This document shows, piece after piece, positions 8,729 to 16,676 of a stretch of 64,000 bases of DNA. Numbering within the stretch: position 1 is the stretch's first letter; the number at the start of each line of letters is the position of its first letter. The stretch comes from Nibrella saemangeumensis. GTDB taxonomy: Bacteria > Bacteroidota > Bacteroidia > Cytophagales > Spirosomataceae. The stretch covers positions 283,271-347,270 of the forward strand of contig NZ_BAABHD010000083.1 in the NCBI RefSeq assembly GCF_039541915.1, written 5' to 3'. The notes below the pieces were generated by a model, which was given only the letters and a program-made list of their open reading frames with translations, searched no databases and had not been told where the DNA came from. Position numbers and translations under genes: made by a program.

Positions 8729-9828
8729 GCTGCTACCCCCTCTTTCAGCTTCTCTGCATTTTCAGCAATGCGGAGTTGCTCGATGAATTCGTCGATGCCA
8801 CCGTCCATGACCGCCGGCAGGTTGTAGACCGTCAGGCCGATGCGGTGGTCGGTGACGCGGCTTTGGGGGTAGTTGTACGTCCGGATCTTGTCAGAACGGT
8901 CGCCACTGCCCACCATTGACTTGCGCTGCGACGAGATGGCGTCGTTATGCTTCTGCAGTTCGATCTCGTACAGACGGGACCGAAGTACCGTCAGCGCTTT
9001 TTCCATGTTCTTGATCTGCGAACGTTCATCCTGGCACTGCACCACCAGACCCGACGGCAGGTGCGTCAACCGCACGGCAGAGTACGTGGTGTTTACGGAC
9101 TGACCACCTGCACCCGACGAACAGAAGGTATCTTTGCGAACGTCGTTCATGTTGATTTCTACGTCCACTTCTTCCGCTTCCGGCAAGACAGCTACGGTAG
9201 CGGCCGAGGTATGAATACGCCCCTGCGATTCGGTAGCCGGTACGCGCTGAACCCGGTGAACGCCGGATTCAAACTTCAGTTTGCCGTACACATCTTCGCC
9301 TTCAACCTGGCAGATAATTTCCTTATAGCCGCCCGAGGTACCTTCCGTAAAGTCCATCAGCGACATACGCCAGCCCATTTTATCGCAATAGCGCTGGTAC
9401 ATCCGATAGATGTCACCGGCGAAGATGGAGGCTTCGTCGCCACCCGTACCGGCCCGGATTTCCAGAATAACGTTCTTGCTGTCGTTCGGGTCTTTGGGCG
9501 TCAGCATATCTTTCAGCGTCTCCTCCAGCGATTCCCGGCGGGGCAGCAGTTCATCCAGTTCGGCTTTGGCCAGTTCGCGGAAATCCTCATCCTTCTCGGT
9601 CGCTATGATTTCTTTCGCGTTGTCGATTTCGGCCAGCAGTTGTTTGTATGCCTGGTATTGTTGAACAATCTTCTCCAGGTCTTTATATTCTTTGCTGATC
9701 TTCATGAAACGCTTCTGGTCCGAGACGATCTCAGGCTGTACAATCTGCTGAGATACCTCATTAAAGCGTTCACGAATGGATTCTAACTGCTCAATCATAT
9801 TCTTGTAAGACGTTAGCGAGTTGGACAT
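8725..9828 (-). CDS. prfA: Peptide chain release factor 1
   Basis: Recognises UAA and UAG in the ribosomal A site and triggers peptidyl-tRNA hydrolysis. The GGQ loop appears as CSSGAGGQSVNTT at about residues 237-249. The acidic N-terminal helices, the EIRAGTGGDEASIFAGDIYRMY block and the final YNYPQSRVTDHRIG are all characteristic. The tripeptide anticodon region corresponds to VQRVPATESQGR (P-A-T for RF1), which separates it from RF2. The 367-residue length is typical. It is transcribed from its own promoter, divergent from the next lipoprotein gene. Confidence 0.96.
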   Translation of the reverse strand: MSNSLTSYKNMIEQLESIRERFNEVSQQIVQPEIVSDQKRFMKISKEYKDLEKIVQQYQAYKQLLAEIDNAKEIIATEKDEDFRELAKAELDELLPRRESLEETLKDMLTPKDPNDSKNVILEIRAGTGGDEASIFAGDIYRMYQRYCDKMGWRMSLMDFTEGTSGGYKEIICQVEGEDVYGKLKFESGVHRVQRVPATESQGRIHTSAATVAVLPEAEEVDVEINMNDVRKDTFCSSGAGGQSVNTTYSAVRLTHLPSGLVVQCQDERSQIKNMEKALTVLRSRLYEIELQKHNDAISSQRKSMVGSGDRSDKIRTYNYPQSRVTDHRIGLTVYNLPAVMDGGIDEFIEQLRIAENAEKLKEGVAA

Positions 9829-9893
9829 CAGACGTTAGACGGAGCGGTTCACAAACGAAATCTATAGTCAAACGTCCAGTGTCGTATTTATGA

Positions 9894-9901
9894 CAAAAGT
9901 A
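9894..9901 (-). promoter_or_regulatory. -7 promoter element for prfA
   Basis: TACTTTTG on the minus strand, an exact TAnnTTTG match, about 65 bases upstream of the prfA ATG and back to back with the element serving the divergent gene. Confidence 0.55.
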
Positions 9902-9935
9902 CAAAATTCTGATGGTTCGGTAACGGGGGTAGATA

Positions 9936-9943
9936 TACCTTTG
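9936..9943 (+). promoter_or_regulatory. -7 promoter element for the Tll0287-like lipoprotein gene
   Basis: TACCTTTG matches the consensus exactly and ends 34 bases before the ATG. Confidence 0.55.
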
Positions 9944-9977
9944 TTATACGCTTTACAGACCTATTAAGTTCCTGTCG

Positions 9978-10550
9978 ATGAACCGCTGCATAACGCTCTT
10001 TACACTACTGACGCTGCTGGCTGCCTGCAACACAGACCGGATTCAATACTCCGACAAACTGAAGCAGGAAATGGCCGATAAAAAAGTAAAACGGGTAACG
10101 GCTGTCCAGATGAATGAGGCTGTTGATGAATGGGGGCAGCAGATTGCCAACGTTGCCCAGACTGAGCTGACGGCTAAACTGAAACAGGCCGGGACCACCG
10201 CCCAACCGGCAGAACTATGCCAGTTGCAAACATTGCCCAAAACGCAGGCTATTGCTAAGAAGTACGGCGTCACCGTCCGGCTGCTGGGCGCGGCTGATGT
10301 GAATAACCAGGCGCTGGCCGCTAAGGAGCGGGAGGTATTGGACGCGTATCTGTATAATGCTGAGAATAAGCTGCCCCAAACCAGCAATATTCAGCGGATT
10401 GGCGATACTCTGTTTGTCTACAATGCACCGGTTCCTGCGGAGAACCCCATTTGTCAGCAGTGTTTTACCGGACAGGCACAGCCACTGGCCGTCTGGCGCA
10501 TCGCTTTTCCCAAGAAAGAGGTAATCCGGCATATCAGTACTAAAAAATAA
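9978..10550 (+). CDS. Tll0287-like (DUF3365) domain lipoprotein with degenerate heme motif
   Basis: A 190-residue lipoprotein: signal ITLFTLLTLLAAC with the lipid cysteine at about residue 16. The rest resembles the Tll0287-like/DUF3365 domain, with an N-terminal helix, a cysteine in AELCQLQ, KKYGVTVRLLG, and a C-terminal CQQC. In this family the C-terminal site is normally a heme-binding CxxCH, but here the residue after the second cysteine is Phe (CQQCF). Family members are periplasmic heme or redox sensors. With the histidine missing, covalent c-type heme binding looks impaired. The family assignment is moderate, from pattern rather than search. Confidence 0.65.
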   Translation: MNRCITLFTLLTLLAACNTDRIQYSDKLKQEMADKKVKRVTAVQMNEAVDEWGQQIANVAQTELTAKLKQAGTTAQPAELCQLQTLPKTQAIAKKYGVTVRLLGAADVNNQALAAKEREVLDAYLYNAENKLPQTSNIQRIGDTLFVYNAPVPAENPICQQCFTGQAQPLAVWRIAFPKKEVIRHISTKK

Positions 10551-10658
10551 GCGTGTTTACGTCAGTGGGCGTAGTACGATTTGCTATTTTAGAGGTACTA
10601 AAAACAATACGGGCTGGCTCTCTTCCGGCCTTGATCCTTTCCCCTTAACTGATTGACC

Positions 10659-12011
10659 ATGAAGAACAACATGAAACGCCGGGACTTCGTCAAAGGAGCC
10701 TCGCTGGCTTTTGCCGGTATCACCATACTACCCCGGCATGTGCTGGGTGGTAAAGGGTTTATCGCTCCGTCCGATAAGCTGAACGTGGCCGCCATCGGTA
10801 TCGGCGGCATGGGCAAAAGCAACCTGCGGAATCTGGCCCCGACGGAGAACATCGTCGCGCTCTGCGACATCGACGATGCCTATGCCGGACCGGTATTCAA
10901 CACCTACCCCAATGCCAAGCGGTGGAAAGATTACCGCAAGATGCTGGAGGAGCAGAAAGACATCGAAGGGGTAATCATTGCCACCCCCGACCACCAGCAC
11001 GCTATCCAGGCCTCTACGGCCATGAAGCTCGGCAAGCACGTGTATGTGCAGAAACCGCTGACGGTATCGGTATGGGAGTCGCGGGAACTGGCGCGTCTGG
11101 CCAAAGAGAATCCGAAACTGGTGACGCAGATGGGAAATCAGGGCCACTCCAGCGACGACGCCCGCTCCATCAACGAATGGATTGCCGACGGTGCCATTGG
11201 TAAAGTAAAAGAGGTGCACGTCTGGACCAACCGGCCCATCTGGCCGCAGGGCATGCCGGCACCCACGGAAACCATGCCCGTACCCGATACGCTGGATTGG
11301 GATAAGTTTATCGGCCCCGCCCAGTACCGGCCGTACCATTCCGCCTATACGCCGTTTAAATGGCGCGGCTGGGTCGATTATGGGGTAGGGGCCCTGGGCG
11401 ATATGGGCGCTCACCTGATCGACCACCCGTACTGGGCGCTGGGTCTGACGGCTCCTACCAGTGTAGAGGCTTCCTCAACGCCTTTCGGCAAAAATGACTC
11501 CAAAGGACCGGCGCAGAGTTATCCGCTGGCCTCCATGGTGACGTATGAATTTGCGACGAACGACAAAAAGAATCCGGTAATTACCATGACCTGGTACGAT
11601 GGCGGTATTTTGCCGCCCAAGCCGCTGGAACTGGGCGATGAGCCGGTGAATAAAGGGGGAGGGGTATTGTACGTTGGTACGAAAGGCAAGCTGATGCACG
11701 AAACCTACGGGGCCAAGCCCCGTCTGCTACCGAAGGAGAAGATGGAAGCGTATAAGAAACCGGCGCAGACAATACCTCGCGTAGGCATGAGCCACGAGCG
11801 TAACTGGGCCGAAGCCTGCAAAGGGAATGGAAAGGCCGTTTGTCCGTTTGAGTATGCCGGTCCGCTGAACGAGGCCATGCTGCTCGGGGTAGTGGCGCTT
11901 TACAAGCAGGGGACCAAAATCAACTGGGATGCGCAGAACCTGCAGTTTCCCAACGCGCCGGAACTGAACCAATACCTGAAGCGAGAATACCGCCAGGGTT
12001 GGGCGATGTAA
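10659..12011 (+). CDS. Secreted Gfo/Idh/MocA-family oxidoreductase
   Basis: A 450-residue NAD(P)-dependent sugar oxidoreductase-like protein exported by the Tat system: twin-arginine signal MKRRDFVKGASLAFAGITIL. The Rossmann motif is AAIGIGGMGKSNLRNL, then ATPDHQHAIQA and the lysine motif VYVQKPLTVSV. The C-terminal alpha/beta domain holds WRGWVDYGVGALGDMGAHLIDHP, with the His-rich active site usual in this family. The ATG at 10659 is chosen over an in-frame TTG six bases earlier. Such Tat-exported members are abundant in Bacteroidota carbohydrate metabolism, but no substrate can be assigned. A terminator hairpin follows. Confidence 0.92.
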   Translation: MKNNMKRRDFVKGASLAFAGITILPRHVLGGKGFIAPSDKLNVAAIGIGGMGKSNLRNLAPTENIVALCDIDDAYAGPVFNTYPNAKRWKDYRKMLEEQKDIEGVIIATPDHQHAIQASTAMKLGKHVYVQKPLTVSVWESRELARLAKENPKLVTQMGNQGHSSDDARSINEWIADGAIGKVKEVHVWTNRPIWPQGMPAPTETMPVPDTLDWDKFIGPAQYRPYHSAYTPFKWRGWVDYGVGALGDMGAHLIDHPYWALGLTAPTSVEASSTPFGKNDSKGPAQSYPLASMVTYEFATNDKKNPVITMTWYDGGILPPKPLELGDEPVNKGGGVLYVGTKGKLMHETYGAKPRLLPKEKMEAYKKPAQTIPRVGMSHERNWAEACKGNGKAVCPFEYAGPLNEAMLLGVVALYKQGTKINWDAQNLQFPNAPELNQYLKREYRQGWAM

Positions 12012-12027
12012 TGATCTGCTTATGCAC

Positions 12028-12062
12028 AAAAGGGCTGCTTTCTACCTGGATGCGGCCCTTTT
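12028..12062. terminator. Terminator hairpin between convergent genes
   Basis: AAAAGGGC and GCCCTTTT form an eight-pair stem around a 19-base loop, just past the oxidoreductase stop. The A/T ends make it usable from either strand. Confidence 0.65.
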
Positions 12063-12248
12063 CGTTATGCCATGTGTCACGCTGTTAAGTAAGAGAGATT
12101 TGTTCTGTACTAACTGAAAAATTTTGTATAAGCACCTGATTTTGAAGTTAAAACAGGTAGGTAATTAGAGGCTTTCTTTCGTTAAGGTTAACATAACGTT
12201 TGATTATAGAACTGTTCTCGAAATGATACAACTCTGCTAGTTATCGGC

Positions 12249-12728
12249 TTATTGCACTTTATCGGGGTAAGCCGCCATGTATTTAGCATTATGGTTGATG
12301 ACATAGGTTTCGGTGAGTACACCTAACCCAACGCCCAGGCTGTAACAAAGCAGATCGCTCCACACGAAGGTAAAGCCCAGGATTAATCCACCTAACAGGG
12401 TATTCCGCAGACTATCAATCCAGGGGGCATGGTACAACTGGCTAAGCTCTATGAACGTTGAGAACCCTAAAGCGGCTGCCGCAATGGCCTGCGTTGACCA
12501 TCGGCGGAAGATAAAAGCGAGGCCAAAAAATACCATTAAGGCCCACAGCCCATCGCCTACATACATCCTGATGAACGCATAGTCGCCGAAGAAACGCCGG
12601 GAGGCAAAGCCTGTTGCCAGCACACTGAATGTGAGCCTCCGTAAATAATGCGGCTTCTGGCTAGGGATGGTTTTGGCATGTTGAACCGCTTGCTGATGGA
12701 GTTGACCGAACAGAATTACGAGTACCAA
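12249..12728 (-). CDS. DUF2809 family membrane protein
   Basis: A small integral membrane protein with about four helices, including YVGDGLWALMVFFGLAFIF, AIAAAALGFSTFIELSQLY and LLGGLILGFTFVWSDLLCYSLG. The family core is RMYVGDGLW, FIELSQLYHAPWID and a conserved WSDLLCY near the C-terminus. Function unknown. The listed TTG start at 12728 is uncertain: the first 20 residues do not look like the family. The gene lies five bases downstream of the RidA gene and is probably co-transcribed with it. Confidence 0.8.
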   Translation of the reverse strand: MVLVILFGQLHQQAVQHAKTIPSQKPHYLRRLTFSVLATGFASRRFFGDYAFIRMYVGDGLWALMVFFGLAFIFRRWSTQAIAAAALGFSTFIELSQLYHAPWIDSLRNTLLGGLILGFTFVWSDLLCYSLGVGLGVLTETYVINHNAKYMAAYPDKVQ

Positions 12729-12733
12729 CTCGC

Positions 12734-13126
12734 TTACTTTTCTGCCCCTATCCGCACCGCCACCGCTTCTATTTCAATCAAAAAGCCAAAGTGTAGTTCC
12801 TTTGTCGGGACTACGGCGCGGGCGGGGCGGTGGTCACCGAAGAAGCCGGCATAGGTAGCATTCACCTGGTCCCAGAGGCTGATGTCGGCGATGTACACTG
12901 TGGTTTTCAGCACGTGACTGAGGTCGCTGCCGGCCGCTTCCACAATGGCTTTTACATTTTCCAATACCTGCCGGGTCTGCTCCTCAATCGGGCCGGTCAT
13001 TTTCTCTTTCGTCACGGGGTTGATAGGTAGTTGGCCGGAGACAAAGATTAGGTCGTTCCAGACGGTCGCCTGGGCATAATGACCGGCGGGCAGGGGCGCG
13101 TTTGGCGTTTCAATTTGGTTAATCAT
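12734..13126 (-). CDS. RidA family protein (enamine/imine deaminase type)
   Basis: A cytoplasmic trimeric enzyme that hydrolyses reactive 2-aminoacrylate and related imines from PLP enzymes. The 130-residue protein begins MINQIETPNAPLPAGHYAQA at the chosen ATG. It contains FVSGQLPINP, QVLENVKAIVEAAG, VLKTTVYIAD and ends with EIEAVAV. The conserved arginine of the active site is in HRPARAVVPT. An earlier in-frame ATG at 13150 would add eight non-conserved residues and is less likely. pdxJ lies about 1.6 kb away on the same strand, but co-regulation is not evident. Confidence 0.92.
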   Translation of the reverse strand: MINQIETPNAPLPAGHYAQATVWNDLIFVSGQLPINPVTKEKMTGPIEEQTRQVLENVKAIVEAAGSDLSHVLKTTVYIADISLWDQVNATYAGFFGDHRPARAVVPTKELHFGFLIEIEAVAVRIGAEK

Positions 13127-13161
13127 AAGGTCGACAGAGAATGAACACAACTACTGATGCT

Positions 13162-13536
13162 TTATCGGAACGCTCTGGCGAGAAGCCCTCCCGTAATGAA
13201 AAGCTGGCCGAGTACCAGGATAGCCAGCATTAGCCTGGGGTTCGATTTTCCGTAGCGTAACCGCCAGAATCCTTCGGTAAAACTGACCACGCCGAAGCAG
13301 AAGATAAAGCCAATAAAGAGCGCGGCCCCTAACCCCAGCGAAACGGCAGGTGCATTGGGGTCCCGGTACGTACCCGGAAAAATGGCCGAGAGCGGAAACA
13401 TGCCCAGACAAAACGCCAGCAGCCCACCCATAAAAACCATCAGAAACAAGCCGGCGCCAATCAGGATCCAGCCGGTAGGCTTAACCAGGTGCTGATTAAC
13501 GGGGCCCTTCTGGATAAGCGGTATTTTAGGAATCAT
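13162..13536 (-). CDS. Hypothetical small membrane protein
   Basis: A 124-residue protein with three predicted membrane helices (WILIGAGLFLMVFMGGLLAFCLGMF, LGLGAALFIGFIFCFGVVSF and LMLAILVLGQLFITGGLLA). I do not recognise the family. The start is set at the ATG at 13536, because the longer reading frame runs into mnmH. It follows mnmH by 25 bases and probably belongs to the same transcript. Confidence 0.7.
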   Translation of the reverse strand: MIPKIPLIQKGPVNQHLVKPTGWILIGAGLFLMVFMGGLLAFCLGMFPLSAIFPGTYRDPNAPAVSLGLGAALFIGFIFCFGVVSFTEGFWRLRYGKSNPRLMLAILVLGQLFITGGLLARAFR

Positions 13537-13561
13537 AGCAGCCAATTTATAAGGACCGTAA

Positions 13562-14602
13562 CTACCCCAAGATAACCTTTTTATATTCTTCTGCCCGCAA
13601 CTGCCGGGCGGTTTCGGCCGGATTATCTTCTGTAATGTCCAGCCGTTGAACCGTTTCGGCTTTGCGCTGCGCCAGGCCGTGCAGGTAAGCTTTATCATAA
13701 TACGAGAGCGTGATGTCGGCAACGGTGGCGTAATCGTGTTCGGCGAGGGCGTTCAGCGCCAGTTGGGTATCTTTGCCGCCTAATCGCCGTCGAATGCGTT
13801 CGGTGGCTTCAATCAGCAGTTGGTGGTCAATGCCGGTATATTCCAGCACCAGTCGTTGAATACGAATCTCTTTCGGTACATCGATAAAGGCAACCGGCGC
13901 GGTCCGCATCTGCTCCCAGAGCGGGAGCGGAATAAAACACGTGCCTACATTACGGCTTTCGTCCTCCAGCCAGATCCGCCGGGTGGGGTCGAGTTGCCGC
14001 CATTCAGCAAACAGGGCGTTCTCAAACTGCTCGGAGCTGGGCTGGGGGGCCTGCCCAATGGCACCGTACGACGAGCCTTTGTGGTGAGCCAGTCCTTCCA
14101 GATCAATGACCTGTTCGCCCTGCCGGGCCAGCTCTTTCAGCACATCGGTTTTGCCACTGCCCGTTTTTCCTCCCAGAATAATCAACTGGCGCGGTTCGGC
14201 AAAGGCTTCCAGCACAGCGTTGCGGTAGGCTTTGTAGCCGCCGATCAGGGTTGCTACGGTCATCCCGGCGGTGTTCAGCAGCCAGGCAAAACTGCCGCTT
14301 CGCATCCCGCCCCGCCAGCAGTGCACCAGCACCTCCTGCGCTTTCGGGTTCAGCTTCCGCGACTGCTTAACAAACGACGTCAGCTTGGGACCGATCAAAT
14401 CCAGACCCAGCATTACGGCGGCATCTTTGCCGGATTTTTTGTAACGGATACCTACCTGTGCCCGCTCCTCATTGTCGAACAGCGGGATGTTAACGGCTCC
14501 GGGAATATGGGCATGCTCGTATTCGCCCGGCGACCGTACATCAATGACGGGTAGTTGCCGGGACTTTTCTAGAAATTCTTCGACGGTTAATTGCTGGACC
14601 AT
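13562..14602 (-). CDS. mnmH: tRNA 2-selenouridine synthase / geranyl-2-thiouridine transferase
   Basis: Replaces sulfur with selenium at the wobble 2-thiouridine of Lys, Glu and Gln tRNAs, through a geranylated intermediate. An N-terminal rhodanese domain at residues 1-130 has the active cysteine at 95 within CWRGGMRSG. A P-loop NTPase domain follows with GGKTGSGKT at 144-152. The 346-residue length is standard. SelD, which supplies selenophosphate, is not in the window; without it the enzyme may act only in geranylation. The start is the ATG giving MVQQLTVEEFLEKS. Confidence 0.93.
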   Translation of the reverse strand: MVQQLTVEEFLEKSRQLPVIDVRSPGEYEHAHIPGAVNIPLFDNEERAQVGIRYKKSGKDAAVMLGLDLIGPKLTSFVKQSRKLNPKAQEVLVHCWRGGMRSGSFAWLLNTAGMTVATLIGGYKAYRNAVLEAFAEPRQLIILGGKTGSGKTDVLKELARQGEQVIDLEGLAHHKGSSYGAIGQAPQPSSEQFENALFAEWRQLDPTRRIWLEDESRNVGTCFIPLPLWEQMRTAPVAFIDVPKEIRIQRLVLEYTGIDHQLLIEATERIRRRLGGKDTQLALNALAEHDYATVADITLSYYDKAYLHGLAQRKAETVQRLDITEDNPAETARQLRAEEYKKVILG

Positions 14603-14609
14603 ATGTAGA

Positions 14610-14720
14610 CCGGATTTATAATCCGGTTTTCGCTGCTTTGTATCCCGGAATTGTATTCCGGAGTTACGACAAGCCCGGAATGCGATTCCAGGTACTTAAT
14701 GACCGGAGTGCAATTCCAGG
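14610..14720. repeat. Tandem imperfect palindromes with CCGGAAT/ATTCCGG arms
   Basis: Four palindromes follow one another at 14610-14626, 14644-14661, 14674-14692 and 14703-14720, about 30 bases apart. Each has the form CCGGA-AT-spacer-AT-TCCGG with small changes. The last one runs into the pdxJ coding sequence and supplies its final residues. Confidence 0.75.
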
Positions 14721-15433
14721 TTACTCAACTCCCGAAGATACATCTGAATCGTATTCTCCAGGCCAAAATAAAGGGCATCGCTGATCAGGGCGTGCCCGAT
14801 GGATACCTCCAGCAGGCCGGGAATGTGCTGGGCAAAGTACCGCAGGTTATCCAGGTTGAGGTCGTGACCGGCATTTAGGCCAATGCCTAATTCGTTGGCT
14901 ACACGGGCCGCCTGCACAAACGAAGCAACAGCGTGTTCGCGGTTGTCGTAGAAGTGAGCGGCATAGGGTTCGGTGTACAGTTCAATGCGGTCGGCGCCGG
15001 TCGCTTTGGCCCCTTCGACCATGCGCTCGTCGGCATCCACAAAGATGGATACCCGGATGCCATCACTCTTGAAGGTATCAACCAGCCGGCGCAGGTGATC
15101 GGCGTGGTGGAGGGTATTCCAGCCGGCGTTGGAGGTAATGGCATCTGGCGCGTCGGGTACCAGCGTTACCTGATCGGGCTTTACCCGCTTCACGAGTTCG
15201 ATAAAGCGGTCGTCGGGGTTACCTTCGATGTTGAATTCAGCGGTGACGACTTCTTTCAGGTCCAGGACGTCCTGGTAGCGGATATGCCGTTCGTCGGGGC
15301 GGGGGTGAACCGTGATACCCTGCGCACCGAACCGCTCGGCATCCTGGGCTACCCGTACGACATTGGGGGTATTGCCGCCCCGCGCATTGCGCAGGGTGGC
15401 TATTTTGTTGATATTAACGCTTAGGCGAGTCAT
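14696..15433 (-). CDS. pdxJ: Pyridoxine 5'-phosphate synthase
   Basis: Condenses 1-deoxyxylulose 5-phosphate with 3-amino-2-oxopropyl phosphate in vitamin B6 synthesis, as a cytoplasmic TIM-barrel octamer. It begins TRLSVNINKIATLRNARGG, with HPRPDERHIRYQDV at about 41-54, EFNIEGNPDDRF, QVTLVPDAPDA, RVSIFVDADE, the substrate-binding RIELYTEPYA and LNAGHDLNLDNL. This is a full-length 245-residue enzyme. The last residues, NLELHSGH, are encoded by a copy of the palindromic repeat, so the C-terminus has been extended or rewritten by a repeat insertion. An ATG six bases upstream is an alternative start. Confidence 0.95.
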   Translation of the reverse strand: MTRLSVNINKIATLRNARGGNTPNVVRVAQDAERFGAQGITVHPRPDERHIRYQDVLDLKEVVTAEFNIEGNPDDRFIELVKRVKPDQVTLVPDAPDAITSNAGWNTLHHADHLRRLVDTFKSDGIRVSIFVDADERMVEGAKATGADRIELYTEPYAAHFYDNREHAVASFVQAARVANELGIGLNAGHDLNLDNLRYFAQHIPGLLEVSIGHALISDALYFGLENTIQMYLRELSNLELHSGH

Positions 15434-15495
15434 CTGCAAAAGGTTGAATTAACGAATGACTGAGTGACTGAATGGAAGAGGTATCGCTGTTTTTG

Positions 15496-15503
15496 TAACT
15501 TTG
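15496..15503 (+). promoter_or_regulatory. -7 promoter element for the YqeY gene
   Basis: TAACTTTG matches TAnnTTTG exactly. It overlaps an upstream in-frame TTG, showing that the real start of the gene must be the later ATG at 15573. Confidence 0.6.
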
Positions 15504-15572
15504 CCCAACTTTCATTTGTTCCCGGTCTGTAAAGGTACATCCATTGTTCATTATTCTATTGCATTTCACCCT

Positions 15573-16022
15573 ATGTCACTGAAGCAACAAATCGACGCTG
15601 ATATTAAGCAGGCCATGCTGGCCAAAGACCAGGACCGGCTGCGGGCCTTGCGGGCCATCAAATCCATGATCCTGCTGGAAGAAACCAAAGAAGGCGCCGG
15701 TGATAGCCTTAAGCCGGAAGACGAAACCCGTATTCTAACCAAAGCCGTTAAACAGCGCAAAGACTCCGCCGACATTTACCGCCAGCAGGGCCGCGAAGAT
15801 CTGTTGAGAACCGAAGAAGCCGAAATAGCCGTCATCGAAAAATACCTGCCCCAGCAGCTCTCCGACGACGAATTAAAAGCCCGGTTACAGGATATCATCG
15901 CCCGCGTAGGTGCCACCGGCCCGGCCGACATGGGCAAAGTCATGGGCGTCGCCACCAAAGAACTCGCCGGCCAGGCAGATGGCAAGGCAATTTCGGGTGC
16001 GGTGAAGCAACTGCTCAGTTAA
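15573..16022 (+). CDS. GatB/YqeY domain-containing protein
   Basis: A 149-residue all-helical protein related to the tRNA-binding tail of the GatB amidotransferase subunit. It starts SLKQQIDADIKQAMLAKD, then RLRALRAIKSMILLEE, a middle helix with RKDSADIYRQQGREDL, and the C-terminal YLPQQLSDDELKARLQ and ADMGKVMGVATKEL. It may bind tRNA, but free-standing YqeY has no proven enzymatic role. The start is fixed by a promoter element 70 bases upstream. An inverted repeat separates it from cvpA. Confidence 0.92.
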   Translation: MSLKQQIDADIKQAMLAKDQDRLRALRAIKSMILLEETKEGAGDSLKPEDETRILTKAVKQRKDSADIYRQQGREDLLRTEEAEIAVIEKYLPQQLSDDELKARLQDIIARVGATGPADMGKVMGVATKELAGQADGKAISGAVKQLLS

Positions 16023-16028
16023 ATGATT

Positions 16029-16108
16029 GAGTGATTGAATTGTTGAATGACTGAATAGCAAACGGCCCCCTCATTCAATAATTCAATCATTCAGCAATTC
16101 AATTATTC
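16029..16108. repeat. Inverted repeat of ATTCAAT/ATTGAAT words
   Basis: Arms at 16029-16056 and 16081-16108 pair over 28 bases with five differences, most of them able to form G-U pairs. A C-rich loop lies between. The structure ends two bases before the GTG of the CvpA gene. A related single unit lies at 15455-15475. Confidence 0.7.
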
Positions 16109-16109
16109 C

Positions 16110-16676
16110 GTGAAGACCCTCGACATCCTGATCCTCATTCCCCTGATCTGGGGGGCGTATAACGGCTACCGCAAAGGGCTCCTGGTGGAGATCGTGGCGG
16201 TGGTGGCGTTTATTGTGGCGATGATCGTCGGGTTTAAGTTTTTGAACTTCGGCATTGACCTGCTGACACCATACATCAGCACCGAAGTGGCCCGGCGGAT
16301 TCTGCCCTGGCTGGGGTTCTCCGTTATTTTCTTTCCGACCATTTTCTTAATCAACCAGATGGGGTATTCGCTGCGGCAGTCGCTGCGGTATACCCTGCTG
16401 GGTACGTTCGACAGCATGGCCGGAGCCTCCGTTGGTATTTTTACGTGGGTGTTCGGAATTAGTGTGCTGTTCTGGTTGTTTAGTACCATAGGGGTCAAGA
16501 TTCCGGCCCGGCAGACCGACGGAACCTGGATATACCCCCATATTTTACCCATTGCGCCCAAAATTATGGACGTAACGTCGGAGTGGATTCCGGCTGGGGG
16601 TAATGCGGTTCGGCGCTGGAAAGCGCAAAAAGACCAGGCCGAAATAGGACAAAAACTGAGTAAGGAAGATTTATAA
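16110..16676 (+). CDS. CvpA family membrane protein
   Basis: A 188-residue inner-membrane protein with four hydrophobic segments, starting LDILILIPLIWGAYNGYRKGLLVEI, the family hallmark, followed by GFKFLNFG and the segments WLGFSVIFFPTIFLIN and GASVGIFTWVFGISVLFWLF. Homologues were first tied to colicin V production and more broadly to envelope stress. The start is a GTG. The gene ends in a TAATG overlap with rlmN, so the two are coupled. The start sits directly behind an inverted repeat that could hide the initiation region in RNA structure. Confidence 0.88.
   Translation: MKTLDILILIPLIWGAYNGYRKGLLVEIVAVVAFIVAMIVGFKFLNFGIDLLTPYISTEVARRILPWLGFSVIFFPTIFLINQMGYSLRQSLRYTLLGTFDSMAGASVGIFTWVFGISVLFWLFSTIGVKIPARQTDGTWIYPHILPIAPKIMDVTSEWIPAGGNAVRRWKAQKDQAEIGQKLSKEDL

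Noticed and set aside
8947..9786. 279-codon plus-strand reading frame opposite prfA
   Set aside because: It is the antisense shadow of a conserved gene, with no recognisable domain.
10728..11426. 232-codon minus-strand reading frame opposite the Gfo/Idh gene
   Set aside because: Antisense shadow caused by high GC codon bias.
13537..13722. Upstream extension of the small membrane protein at 13.2 kb
   Set aside because: The extension lies in a different frame inside mnmH and has no hydrophobic or family pattern.
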